From an uncultured Prevotella sp. (GTDB lineage Bacteria > Bacteroidota > Bacteroidia > Bacteroidales > Bacteroidaceae): a DNA stretch of 18,864 bases. Location of the stretch: assembly GCA_934183135.1 (NCBI GenBank), contig CAKPRX010000042.1:1-18864 (forward strand), written 5' to 3'. How positions within the stretch are numbered: the stretch's first letter is position 1; each line of letters starts with the position of its first letter. The notes beneath the pieces were generated by a model, which had not been told where the DNA came from, did no database searches, and worked only from the letters and a program-made list of their open reading frames with translations. Of this stretch, positions 1-7,544 are shown piece after piece. The position numbers were made by a program, and so were the translations under genes.

Positions 1-31
1 TAAATTCATCAGACTAAATCATTCAAAAGAT

Positions 32-2836
32 ATGCGTAAATTTTTCACACTCACACTGCTACTGGCAGCCAGCTGGCAGACGTCGTTCTGCCAGAAAAAA
101 CCGCTTACCCACTCGGTGTACGATAGTTGGCAGAGCATAGGCGCCTCTACCCTGTCGGCCTTTGGCAAGGTTACCGCCTGGGAAGTCAACCCACAGGATG
201 GCGACGGCCATCTCTACGTAAGAAACAACCAGACTGGCCAGACCACGGTTATACCGCGGGGCTACCGGCCACAGATAACGGCCGATGAGGCCCACGTGGT
301 GGCGCTGATAAAGCCTACCTATGCCGAGACGCGCAATGCCAAGATTAAGAAGAAGAAAGCCGAAAACATGCCCAAGGACTCGCTGGTCATCATAGCCACA
401 GCCGACGGCCAGACAACCAAGTTTGCCAATGTGACCAGCTACAAGATGGGACGCGACGCCCAGTCGGCCGTGCTCTTCGCCCTCAGCACCAAGACGCTGC
501 CCGCCACGGCCACAGCCACAGCCGCCAAGAACAAGAAGGCCAAGAAAGCCAAAAAGGGCGAAAAGGCGCCCGAGGCACCCAAGGTGAACAAGGATGCAGC
601 CAACGACATGATGATATACTACCTCGGTACGGGCGACACGCTGCGCGTACACTGTGCGGCCGCCTACGAGGTAACCCCCGACAGCCGCTGGATGGCCTAT
701 GTGGCCAAGGACAGTAAGGACAGCAACGTGCTGAGGCTGATGGACCTGCAGCAGCAGGCCACGACCGACATATCGGCCAAGGCCAAGTACATTGCGGGGC
801 TGAAGTTCAACCGTCAGGGCGACCGCCTGCTGTTCATGGCGGCCAACGACACCACCACCACGGGCAGCAAGCATTGCAGCCTGTACGAGTACCGCATAGG
901 CGGCGGCCTGCGCACGGTGGTAAGCAGCGACGAGGCGGCCCAGCTCATCCAGGGCTGGGGCCTTACCGACAAGTCCAATCCCCGTTACAACGGCCGCACC
1001 AACCGGATATACTTCGGAATACAGCCATACGTGGCCCCCGATGCCAAGGACCAGTACGACTTCGAGACCGCGGAGCCCAATATATGGCGGTACGACGCCG
1101 ACCTCATTCCGCCGATGTTCAAGGTGGGCGAGCTGAAGAACGGCACGAGCTGCGTGACCTGCACGGTAAACGACGAGGGCAAGGCCATACAGATAGGGCG
1201 TTCTTACTACGACATAGTGCGTACCTCTGACGGCCCCAACGACCGCATAGGCCTGTCGTCCGACAAGACGGGACGCATCCTGGAGCAACAGTGGAACCAG
1301 GTGGTGGTGAACCGCCTGTCGCTGGTAGACCTGAACACCGGCCACCACACGCCCCTCACCGAGGGCAAGATGGTGGGCGAGTCTATATCGCCCGACGGCA
1401 AGTATGCCGTGTACTTCGACCTGGAGAAAGGACAGTGGATGCTCATCGACACATCGACCCGCAAGATAACCGACATCAGCGCCCAGCTCGGGGTGAAGAT
1501 GTACAACGAGGACAATGACGTGCCCCTGTACGCCACGCCCTACTCGGGTGTAGAGTGGACGGCCGACGGACAGGGCGTGGTGCTCACCGACCGGTTCGAC
1601 CTGTGGTATGTGCCCGTCAATGGTGGCAAGCCCTTCAGCCTGACGGGCGGCAAGGGCCGCCAGGACAGCATCCAGTACCGCTACATCAACACCCGCCGCT
1701 TTGGCGACCAGCCTGGCATAGACCGCACCCGCCCCGTGTACCTGCGGGTATTCAACTACCGTACCAAGGAGAACGGCATCGCCCAGACTGACTTCGAGGG
1801 CCACGTGCGCCACGTGCTCTACGGCAAATACAGCTACACCAACTTCGCCCTGGCCGACTCGGCCGACAGCTATCTGGTGCGCCGGGGCAACTTCCGTGAG
1901 CCCATGGACCTGTACCTCGGACACGGGAGCGACACCCAGCGGCTCAGCGCCATCAACCCGCAGCAGCAGGACTACCTGTGGGGGTCGGCCGAACTGTTCC
2001 AGTGGAAGGCGTTTGACGGTACCAAACTCGATGGCATCCTGTACAAGCCCGACAACTTTGACCCGGCCAAGAAATACCCCGTAATGATATACTTCTACGA
2101 GCGCAACAGCGAGACCCTGTACACCTACAAGACTCCAGCGCCCAGCCGGAGCATCATTAACATAGCCTACTTTGTCAGCAACGGCTACGTGGTGTTCGTC
2201 CCAGACATCGTGTACAAGGATGGACACCCCGGCAAGTCGGCCTACAACTGCATAGTGGCCGGTGCCAAGGCCCTGACGGCCTACAAGTGGGTAGACAGCA
2301 AGCACATGGCCATCCAGGGCCAGAGCTGGGGCGGCTACCAGGTGGCCTACCTCATTGCCCATACCGACATGTTTGCCGCCGCCGGTGCCGGTGCCCCTGT
2401 GTGCAACATGACGAGTGCCTATGGCGGCATACGCTGGGGCTCGGGCATGAGCCGACAGTTCCAGTACGAGCAGACGCAGAGCCGTATAGGCAAGGACTTG
2501 TGGAGTGGCTACGACCTGTATATCGAGAACTCGCCCCTCTTCGACTTCCCTAAGGTCAAGACACCTGTCCTCATCATGCACAACAATGCCGATGGTGCCG
2601 TGCCTTACTATCAGGGCATCGAGATGTTTATGGGCCTGCGCCGCCTGGGCAAACCTGCCTGGCTGCTGGAGTACAACCGTGAGGGCCACAACCTGATTAA
2701 CCGCAAGAATACCAAAGACCTCAGCATGCGTCTCTCTGACTTCTTCGACTACTACCTGAAGGGTGCCCCCATGCCCGAATGGATGAAACCGCAGACGCCC
2801 TACATCATCAACGGCAAGGCGGTAAAGGTGTACTAA
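32..2836 (+). CDS. Secreted S9-family (prolyl oligopeptidase-type) serine peptidase
   Basis: Predicted 934-aa exported peptidase of the S9 family, which cleaves peptides with an alpha/beta-hydrolase domain capped by a beta-propeller. Seen: a basic-hydrophobic N-terminus (MRKFF then LTLLLAAS) typical of a Sec signal peptide. Cys20 follows Ser-Phe, which is a poor lipobox, so a soluble periplasmic protein is preferred over a lipoprotein. The C-terminal third has the nucleophile motif GQSWGGYQ (Ser765), a likely catalytic Asp in NNADGAVP (Asp854) and a His in REGHN (His886), in the order expected for the triad. The first ~600 residues contain repeated strand-type motifs (SPDGKYAVYFD, TADGQGVVL) as in a propeller. 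An Ala/Thr/Lys-rich segment at about residues 158-190 looks like a low-complexity insert in the propeller. Length suits the large Bacteroidetes members. The promoter lies left of the window or in its first 31 bases. Exact substrate unknown. Confidence 0.93.
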   Translation: MRKFFTLTLLLAASWQTSFCQKKPLTHSVYDSWQSIGASTLSAFGKVTAWEVNPQDGDGHLYVRNNQTGQTTVIPRGYRPQITADEAHVVALIKPTYAETRNAKIKKKKAENMPKDSLVIIATADGQTTKFANVTSYKMGRDAQSAVLFALSTKTLPATATATAAKNKKAKKAKKGEKAPEAPKVNKDAANDMMIYYLGTGDTLRVHCAAAYEVTPDSRWMAYVAKDSKDSNVLRLMDLQQQATTDISAKAKYIAGLKFNRQGDRLLFMAANDTTTTGSKHCSLYEYRIGGGLRTVVSSDEAAQLIQGWGLTDKSNPRYNGRTNRIYFGIQPYVAPDAKDQYDFETAEPNIWRYDADLIPPMFKVGELKNGTSCVTCTVNDEGKAIQIGRSYYDIVRTSDGPNDRIGLSSDKTGRILEQQWNQVVVNRLSLVDLNTGHHTPLTEGKMVGESISPDGKYAVYFDLEKGQWMLIDTSTRKITDISAQLGVKMYNEDNDVPLYATPYSGVEWTADGQGVVLTDRFDLWYVPVNGGKPFSLTGGKGRQDSIQYRYINTRRFGDQPGIDRTRPVYLRVFNYRTKENGIAQTDFEGHVRHVLYGKYSYTNFALADSADSYLVRRGNFREPMDLYLGHGSDTQRLSAINPQQQDYLWGSAELFQWKAFDGTKLDGILYKPDNFDPAKKYPVMIYFYERNSETLYTYKTPAPSRSIINIAYFVSNGYVVFVPDIVYKDGHPGKSAYNCIVAGAKALTAYKWVDSKHMAIQGQSWGGYQVAYLIAHTDMFAAAGAGAPVCNMTSAYGGIRWGSGMSRQFQYEQTQSRIGKDLWSGYDLYIENSPLFDFPKVKTPVLIMHNNADGAVPYYQGIEMFMGLRRLGKPAWLLEYNREGHNLINRKNTKDLSMRLSDFFDYYLKGAPMPEWMKPQTPYIINGKAVKVY

Positions 2837-2854
2837 GATAATACTTTGCTGGTT

Positions 2855-2885
2855 ATGGAGCCTGGGACGTAGCCCCAGGCTCCAT
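2855..2885 (+). terminator. Hairpin just after the S9 peptidase gene, possible terminator
   Basis: A 12-bp perfect inverted repeat (2855-2866 with 2874-2885, 7-nt loop) begins 18 bases after the stop codon of the peptidase gene. The stem is GC-rich. There is no T run on either side, so it is a hairpin that could protect or end the mRNA rather than a textbook intrinsic terminator. Confidence 0.45.
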
Positions 2886-2913
2886 GAAGGCTGCGCTTTC
2901 AGCGCGCGTAGTT

Positions 2914-2985
2914 CTTGACGGGTATGGCCCCGCTGCCATGGTCACGCCGAGCGCAGACCATGGCAGCGGGGCCATACCCGTCAAG
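2914..2985. repeat. 30-bp perfect inverted repeat with 12-nt loop
   Basis: Arms 2914-2943 and 2956-2985 are exact reverse complements over 30 bases, separated by 12 bases (2944-2955). Pairing stops abruptly at both outer ends. The stem is GC-rich and has no flanking T run, so an intrinsic terminator is unlikely. It is preceded by a small 5-bp stem (2893-2897 with 2901-2905). Confidence 0.9.
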
Positions 2986-3053
2986 GGAAATGCCATAGGT
3001 TCAGCCATTGCCATAACCATGGCGCAAACCATAGAAAAACCTTTACACGCAGC

Positions 3054-3097
3054 TGTATATTTATGCAAAACGAGCGATGATAATGTATAAATATACA
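3054..3097. promoter_or_regulatory. Pair of ARG-box-like palindromes
   Basis: 3084-3097 reads tgtataaatataca, a perfect dyad of 6+6 bases around two A's. 3054-3067 reads tgtatatttatgca, which matches its complement at 12 of 14 positions. Together they also form a 12-bp inverted repeat (3053-3064 with 3087-3098). AT-rich palindromes of this kind resemble operators of the ArgR family (recalled pattern, not searched). No arginine gene is adjacent, so any role is unproven. Confidence 0.35.
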
Positions 3098-3298
3098 GTC
3101 GTAACGACCCTTTTTCGGGGCATAATTCTCGGGAATTTTCAACAAACCAGGACGATTTTTGAGGCAGTCTGGGGTGTTTTGGGGTAGCGCGAGGGGCATA
3201 AAAGTAGCAATCTTTTACAAAATAGAGGCATTTTGCGCCTTTCCAGACCCTATTTTCAGCTCTTTTGAGGATGGTTTCCGGAGGCATCGCGATGGTCA

Positions 3299-3352
3299 TT
3301 TTTTTGCTCGCGACGGTCATTACGATTCTAATGACCATCGCGAGCAAAAAAA
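3299..3352. repeat. 24-bp inverted repeat ending in T7/A7, overlapping a direct repeat
   Basis: Arms 3299-3322 and 3329-3352 pair at 23 of 24 positions around a 6-nt loop. The outer ends are a run of seven T and a run of seven A. The left arm segment tcgcgacggtcatt (3309-3322) is also a near copy of tcgcgatggtcatt at 3287-3300, so the same unit occurs twice directly and once inverted within 66 bases. Confidence 0.8.
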
Positions 3353-3599
3353 CGATGGTTTTCGGGCGGTCGAAAAATGGCCGTTTTCGCCGCCGCTACC
3401 TCCTCGGCGAGCGTACATACAAATTACAGAAGGTCGAAAAGCCCTCGCCCAAGGCCGAAACGTCAGAAATGTATATTTATGCAATGTCAGAAAAATCTTT
3501 ACGATACAGGACAGGAGGCTATTTGGCGCTTCCACCTTGCCCATCCATTGTACAAGACACATCGGTGCCCAGTTAATTTCCGTTGGCCCACCATAGCCA

Positions 3600-3668
3600 G
3601 CTCCGTCCGAAGCCCCGGTACACACACGGGCGCTTCAGGGATATACATCCCCGGTATGCGGACGGAGC
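3600..3668. repeat. Predicted three-way-junction fold (10-bp closing stem, two inner hairpins)
   Basis: The closing stem pairs 3600-3609 with 3659-3668 perfectly. Inside are one hairpin of 4+4 bp with a single bulge (3610-3617 with 3627-3635) and a second of 5 bp (3638-3642 with 3647-3651). Strand is not determined. On the minus strand the octamer taccgggg occurs twice within it. I do not recognise a known RNA family. Confidence 0.5.
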
Positions 3669-3745
3669 CAGCGTTTCCACCTGGCAGTGCGCCCGCCAGT
3701 ATCGGGCTAAATTCTGATGGTCGTAAGGATTAATAGGTGATTTGT

Positions 3746-3776
3746 TTTGTGTTTCATCACAAATGTTGTAATTTTG
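3746..3776 (+). promoter_or_regulatory. Bacteroidetes-type promoter of aspS
   Basis: The -7 element taattttg (3769-3776) matches TAnnTTTG, and a -33 TTTG lies at 3746-3749 with a 19-base spacer. The start codon of aspS is 28 bases past the -7 box. A dyad tttgtg-N6-cacaaa (3746-3763) overlaps the -33 box. Confidence 0.75.
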
Positions 3777-3803
3777 CAAGAAAGAAAATAAACATTATAT
3801 ACT

Positions 3804-5567
3804 ATGTATAGAACTAAAACGTGTGGAGAACTGCGTCTGTCGGACGCTGGTACGCAGGTAACGCTGGCCGGCTGGGTGCAGAAAGTAAGAAAAATGGGCG
3901 GAATGACATTCGTTGACCTCCGTGACCGTTACGGCATTACACAGCTCGTGTTCAATGAGTCGGCCGACAAAGGCCTCTGTGACCAGGCTAACCATCTGGG
4001 CCGCGAATACTGTATCCAGGTAAAAGGCCAGGTAAGCGAGCGCCAGAGCAAGAACGACAAGATAGCCACGGGCGATATAGAGATACTGGCCTCTGAGCTG
4101 AACGTGCTGAGCCCCAGTGCCGTGCCTCCCTTTACGATAGAGGACAATACAGACGGCGGCGACGACCTCCGTATGAAATACCGTTACCTGGACCTGCGCC
4201 GTAGCACCGTCCGCAAGAACCTGGAGCTGCGCCACCGCATGACGATACTCATCCGCAACTTCCTCGATGCTCGCCAGTTTATCGAGGTCGAGACCCCTAT
4301 CCTGATAGGGTCTACTCCCGAGGGCGCGCGCGACTTCGTGGTGCCTTCGCGCATGAATCCGGGCCAGTTCTATGCCCTCCCACAGAGTCCGCAGACCCTG
4401 AAGCAGCTTCTGATGGTGGCCGGCTTTGACCGCTACTTCCAGATTGCCAAGTGCTTCCGTGACGAGGACTTGCGTGCAGACCGTCAGCCCGAGTTTACTC
4501 AGGTAGACTGCGAGATGAGCTTTGTCGACCAGGAGGATGTAACAGGCATCTTCGAGGATATGTGCCGTATGCTGTTCCGCGAAGTGCGTGGGGTAGAGTT
4601 GCCGGCCAAGCTACAGCAGATGACGTGGCAAGAGGCCATGAAGCGGTTTGGCTCAGACAAGCCCGATTTGCGGTTCGGCATGGAGTTCGTAGAGCTCAAG
4701 GACACCTTCGCAGGCAAGTCAGACTTCTCGGTGTTCAACGAGGCCGCCTATATAGGGGCCATCTGCGTGCCCGGATGCGCCGGCTATAGCCGCAAGCAGA
4801 TAGATGAGCTTACCGAGTTTGTCAAGAAGCCGCAGATAGGTGCCAAGGGACTGGTATACATCAAGTACAACGCCGACGGAACCACCAAGAGTTCTATAGA
4901 CAAGTTCTATGGTGCCGACGTGCTGGCCGAGGTGAAGAAGCAGACCAAGGCCAATGACGGCGACCTGGTACTGATACTCAGCGGAAGTGCCGTGAACAAG
5001 ACACGGACGCAGCTCTGCGCGCTCAGACTGGAGATGGCCGATAGGCTGGGGCTTCGCGACAAGAACAAGTTCGAGTGCCTGTGGATAGTAGACTTCCCCC
5101 TGTTTGAGTGGAGCGACGAGGAGCAGCGCCTCATGGCCACCCATCATCCCTTTACCATGCCCAATCCTGACGATATACCCTTGCTGGACGAACATCCCGA
5201 GCAGGTGCGCGCTAAGGCATACGACTTCGTGTGCAACGGCATCGAAGTGGGTGGCGGGTCACTCCGTATTCACGACTCTAACCTCCAGGAGAAGATGTTC
5301 AAGATACTCGGCTTTACCAAAGAGCGTGCCGAGGCTCAGTTTGGCTTCCTGATGAATGCCTTCAAGTACGGTGCGCCACCTCACGCAGGACTCGCCTTCG
5401 GACTTGACCGCTTCGTGTCTATCATGGCTGGCCTCGACTCTATCCGCGACTGCATCGCCTTCCCCAAGAACAACTCTGGCCGCGACGTGATGCTCGATGC
5501 GCCCTCAGAGCTGGCTCCTAAGCAGTTGGACGAGTTGCAAATAAAGGTTGACTTGCGTCAAGCATAG
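3804..5567 (+). CDS. aspS: Aspartate--tRNA ligase (bacterial type)
   Basis: Class II aminoacyl-tRNA synthetase that activates aspartate with ATP and loads it on tRNA-Asp in the cytoplasm. The 587-aa length matches bacterial AspRS. The N-terminus is the OB-fold anticodon-binding domain, with [20 protein letters not shown] at about residues 21-40. The catalytic core starts after about residue 120 ([14 protein letters not shown]). Motif 2 is FRDEDLR from residue 218, and motif 3 is GLAFGLDR, with GLDR at 533-536. The stretch at about 290-400 corresponds to the GAD insertion of bacterial enzymes. [17 protein letters not shown] is a near-invariant AspRS block. The ATG at 3804 sits close behind a clear promoter and starts the conserved [10 protein letters not shown] segment. 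The next gene has its own promoter, so aspS appears to be transcribed alone. Confidence 0.98.
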   Translation: MYRTKTCGELRLSDAGTQVTLAGWVQKVRKMGGMTFVDLRDRYGITQLVFNESADKGLCDQANHLGREYCIQVKGQVSERQSKNDKIATGDIEILASELNVLSPSAVPPFTIEDNTDGGDDLRMKYRYLDLRRSTVRKNLELRHRMTILIRNFLDARQFIEVETPILIGSTPEGARDFVVPSRMNPGQFYALPQSPQTLKQLLMVAGFDRYFQIAKCFRDEDLRADRQPEFTQVDCEMSFVDQEDVTGIFEDMCRMLFREVRGVELPAKLQQMTWQEAMKRFGSDKPDLRFGMEFVELKDTFAGKSDFSVFNEAAYIGAICVPGCAGYSRKQIDELTEFVKKPQIGAKGLVYIKYNADGTTKSSIDKFYGADVLAEVKKQTKANDGDLVLILSGSAVNKTRTQLCALRLEMADRLGLRDKNKFECLWIVDFPLFEWSDEEQRLMATHHPFTMPNPDDIPLLDEHPEQVRAKAYDFVCNGIEVGGGSLRIHDSNLQEKMFKILGFTKERAEAQFGFLMNAFKYGAPPHAGLAFGLDRFVSIMAGLDSIRDCIAFPKNNSGRDVMLDAPSELAPKQLDELQIKVDLRQA

Positions 5568-5617
5568 GCAGAAAACATTACAATTAGAGTGAGTTTTGTC
5601 ATGTTTTTAATGAAATA

Positions 5618-5650
5618 TTTGGACATTTGTAAAATAAAGTGTTATCTTTG
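5618..5650 (+). promoter_or_regulatory. Bacteroidetes-type promoter of the winged-helix gene
   Basis: The -7 box tatctttg (5643-5650) fits TAnnTTTG, with a -33 TTTG at 5618-5621 and a 21-base spacer. About 50 bases of 5' leader follow before the ATG at 5711. Confidence 0.75.
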
Positions 5651-5710
5651 TATTGCAAATAACGCCGTAAAGATGAACGAGAGGCGGCAAATATAAAAAA
5701 TTACTAAACT

Positions 5711-6001
5711 ATGACAGAAAAGAAGACAACAAAGGCAGCCGCAACCAAGAAGAGTACTGCCGCAAAGAAGACTACTACAAAGAAAGCTGCTGTGAAGGGC
5801 AGTGTAGTGCTGAACGCCGAGAATGTAGGCTTCAAGGCTGGTGATGTGTACCAGGCTTTGGCCACGGCAGAGAAGCCTATGTCAGTAGCCGAGATAGCCA
5901 AGAGTGCCAAGATAACCGAGGAGGAGGTTCTGGTAGGCATGGGCTGGCTCTTCAAGGAAGGCAAGATCAAAGACGAGGATGACAAGGTCGTTCTTGCTTA
6001 A
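5711..6001 (+). CDS. Small winged-helix protein with Lys/Ala/Thr-rich tail (DUF2582-like)
   Basis: A 96-aa protein in two parts. Residues 1-30 are almost entirely Lys, Ala and Thr, like a histone H1 or nucleoid-protein tail. Residues 31-96 look like a compact winged helix, with helix KAGDVYQALATAE, then MSVAEIAKSAKITEEEVLVGMGWL as helix-turn-helix, and a wing ending in KIKDEDDKVVLA. The domain resembles the winged HTH family DUF2582 of Bacteroidetes (recalled, not searched). Inference: the basic tail adds non-specific DNA or RNA affinity, so a nucleoid-associated or regulatory role is plausible. Its target is unknown. It has its own promoter and a strong terminator, hence it is probably monocistronic, though an in-frame small gene follows. 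Confidence 0.85.
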   Translation: MTEKKTTKAAATKKSTAAKKTTTKKAAVKGSVVLNAENVGFKAGDVYQALATAEKPMSVAEIAKSAKITEEEVLVGMGWLFKEGKIKDEDDKVVLA

Positions 6002-6019
6002 ATAAGAAAAAGATGAGGA

Positions 6020-6056
6020 GGGTCGCATCCGGCAGATACGGATGTGGCCCTTTTTT
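6020..6056 (+). terminator. Intrinsic terminator after the winged-helix gene
   Basis: A 12-bp stem (6020-6031 with 6039-6050, including two G-U pairs as RNA) with a 7-nt loop is followed at once by six T. It lies 19 bases past the stop codon. Confidence 0.88.
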
Positions 6057-6072
6057 ATTTCAGCTATCACCA

Positions 6073-6402
6073 GTGAATTACGAGAACGAGATTTTTAACG
6101 CTCTGCAGGCTGCGGGCCCCAATGGAGCGGCGGTAAAGAGCATAGCCAGGTATGTGTACAATGCCTGCAACTCCTTTTTTATGCCCCTGGAATATGGCGA
6201 CGTGTACCGCTACGTCTCAGCTTATCTCGCCCGCAATGCCAAGCGGCCAGGCGCAATGATAAAAAGTGCCGGCAAGCGTGGCCGCTATCGCCTCAACCTC
6301 AGTTCGCCCAAGGCTCAGCAGCTCAGCCTCATCTTTGGCAATGGTGGCACCGAGGAGCCCCCTCGGGAACCCAGCGAGGACAGTTCGCTCTCCCTGTTCT
6401 GA
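6073..6402 (+). CDS. Hypothetical small winged-helix-like protein
   Basis: A 109-aa protein if the GTG at 6073 is the start, giving an N-terminus reading MNYENEIFNALQAAG. An in-frame ATG lies further up at 6013, but its 20 extra codons run straight through the terminator hairpin and look non-protein-like, so GTG is preferred. The protein resembles a helix-turn-helix fold: a helical first half (EIFNALQAAGPNGAAVKSI, then YGDVYRYVSAYLAR) and a wing-like GKRGRYRLN. The tail after residue ~90 is acidic, Ser/Pro-rich and probably disordered. I recognise it only as a conserved-looking Bacteroidales type of protein and assign no function. It has no clear promoter of its own, so transcription may come from terminator read-through. 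Confidence 0.7.
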   Translation: MNYENEIFNALQAAGPNGAAVKSIARYVYNACNSFFMPLEYGDVYRYVSAYLARNAKRPGAMIKSAGKRGRYRLNLSSPKAQQLSLIFGNGGTEEPPREPSEDSSLSLF

Positions 6403-6444
6403 ATTTTATTCCCGTTTTTGTGCTTTACTTTGAAATAAAATTTA

Positions 6445-6452
6445 TACATTTG
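6445..6452 (+). promoter_or_regulatory. -7 promoter element of manC
   Basis: tacatttg fits TAnnTTTG and lies 24 bases before the ATG at 6477. A TTTG at 6417-6420 is 24 bases upstream of it, longer than usual, so the -33 assignment is uncertain. A 6-bp dyad (6453-6458 with 6467-6472) follows in the short leader. Confidence 0.6.
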
Positions 6453-6476
6453 TAGTTCATATTAACGAACTATACT

Positions 6477-7544
6477 ATGACTAAGAGTAACAACCATCTT
6501 GTGATAATGGCCGGTGGGGTAGGGAGCCGCTTCTGGCCGATGAGTACGGCTGACCGCCCTAAGCAGTTTATTGACGTCCTCGGTGTGGGCAAGTCTCTGC
6601 TGCAACTCACTTATCAGCGTTTTGGCGATTTCTGTCCTTTGGACAACGTCTGGGTTGTCACTAATAAGAAATATGTGGCCCTGGTGCGCGAGCAGCTGCC
6701 CGACATTCCGGCCGAAAACATCCTTCAGGAACCCTGCCGGCGTAACACCGCTCCCTGTATAGCCTACGTTAGCTGGCGCATCAAGGCCCGAGACCCCAAG
6801 GCCAACGTGGTGGTAACTCCCAGTGACCACATAGTGACCGATGAGACTGAGTTCAGACGCATCATCGGTCTCTGTATGGACTTCACGGAAGACTCTGATG
6901 CCATAGTGACCCTGGGCATGAAGCCCAATCGCCCCGAGACGGGCTATGGGTATATCAGGGCCGACCTGTCTATGAGCTCGCTCCGTCAGAAGGAAATTTT
7001 CAGGGTTGACAAGTTTAAGGAGAAACCCGACTATGATACCGCCAAGGAGTATATCAAGGACAGTAGCTACTTCTGGAACGCCGGCATCTTTATCTGGAGT
7101 GTCAGCACCATCGTCAATGCGTTCCGCGTGTATCAGCCGGCCATCGCCAAGATATTCGAGAACCTTACCCCCGTCTACGGCACGGCCGAGGAGCAGGCAC
7201 GCATAGACGCAGTATATCCCGAGTGCGAGAACATATCGGTCGATTACGCCATTATGGAACGTGTCGAGGAGATATTTGTCTGTCCGGCAGACTTCGGCTG
7301 GAGCGACCTGGGCACCTGGGGGAGCCTTCAGATGCAGACCAAGCGCGACCTGTATGGCAACAGTCTTATAGGCCATAATATCCAAATGTACGAGAGCCAC
7401 AACTGTATAGTACACACCTTGCAGCAGAAGCAAGTGGTCATCCAGGGACTGGACAACTACATCGTGGCCGAGAAAGACGGCATATTGCTTATCTGCAAGT
7501 TGGAGGAAGAGCAGCGCATCAAGCAGTTTTGCGGTGAGGGATAA
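6477..7544 (+). CDS. manC: Mannose-1-phosphate guanylyltransferase
   Basis: Joins mannose-1-phosphate and GTP to give GDP-mannose, the donor for mannose and, after conversion, fucose in surface glycans. The 355-aa length is that of the single-domain enzyme. The C-terminal phosphomannose isomerase cupin of the ~470-aa bifunctional form is absent. The nucleotide-binding signature MAGGVGSRFWPMS is at residues 11-23, followed by RPKQF. FKEKP at 180-184 and the following WNAGIFIW match the sugar-phosphate-binding part of the family. SDLGTWGS is the usual C-terminal block. The ATG follows a good -7 element, and a strong hairpin follows the stop, so it is probably a single-gene unit. The symbol manC is given by function and no paralogue check was possible. 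Confidence 0.95.
   Translation: MTKSNNHLVIMAGGVGSRFWPMSTADRPKQFIDVLGVGKSLLQLTYQRFGDFCPLDNVWVVTNKKYVALVREQLPDIPAENILQEPCRRNTAPCIAYVSWRIKARDPKANVVVTPSDHIVTDETEFRRIIGLCMDFTEDSDAIVTLGMKPNRPETGYGYIRADLSMSSLRQKEIFRVDKFKEKPDYDTAKEYIKDSSYFWNAGIFIWSVSTIVNAFRVYQPAIAKIFENLTPVYGTAEEQARIDAVYPECENISVDYAIMERVEEIFVCPADFGWSDLGTWGSLQMQTKRDLYGNSLIGHNIQMYESHNCIVHTLQQKQVVIQGLDNYIVAEKDGILLICKLEEEQRIKQFCGEG

Larger units (their letters stand above)
2837..3803. other. 967-bp gene-free region rich in inverted repeats
   Basis: No reading frame here looks like a protein. The candidates are short, overlap on both strands and are built from the repeats. In order it holds: a hairpin at 2855-2885; a small hairpin at 2893-2905; a 30-bp perfect inverted repeat at 2914-2985; two ARG-box-like palindromes at 3054-3097; a 24-bp near-perfect inverted repeat at 3299-3352; a third copy of the ARG-box-like sequence at 3470-3483; a predicted three-way junction at 3600-3668; alternative small hairpins at 3681-3707; and the aspS promoter at 3746-3776. 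The mix suggests a patchwork of extragenic repeat elements or decayed sequence (inference). Comparison with other intergenic regions of the same genome would show whether the parts are multicopy. Confidence 0.7.

Noticed and set aside
59..2689. 876-codon open frame antisense to the S9 peptidase gene
   Set aside because: It is in codon register with the real gene. Its stops would be sense codons TTA, CTA and TCA, which this GC-rich gene avoids, so the open frame follows from codon bias. The sense protein has a signal peptide and a full catalytic triad.
2914..2985. The 30-bp inverted repeat as the peptidase gene's terminator
   Set aside because: It has no T run on either strand and a closer hairpin (2855-2885) already follows the stop codon.
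2853..3733. Several overlapping open frames of 68-164 codons on both strands between the peptidase gene and aspS
   Set aside because: They translate the inverted repeats, have no consistent start signals and resemble no protein family I know. They are treated as intergenic.
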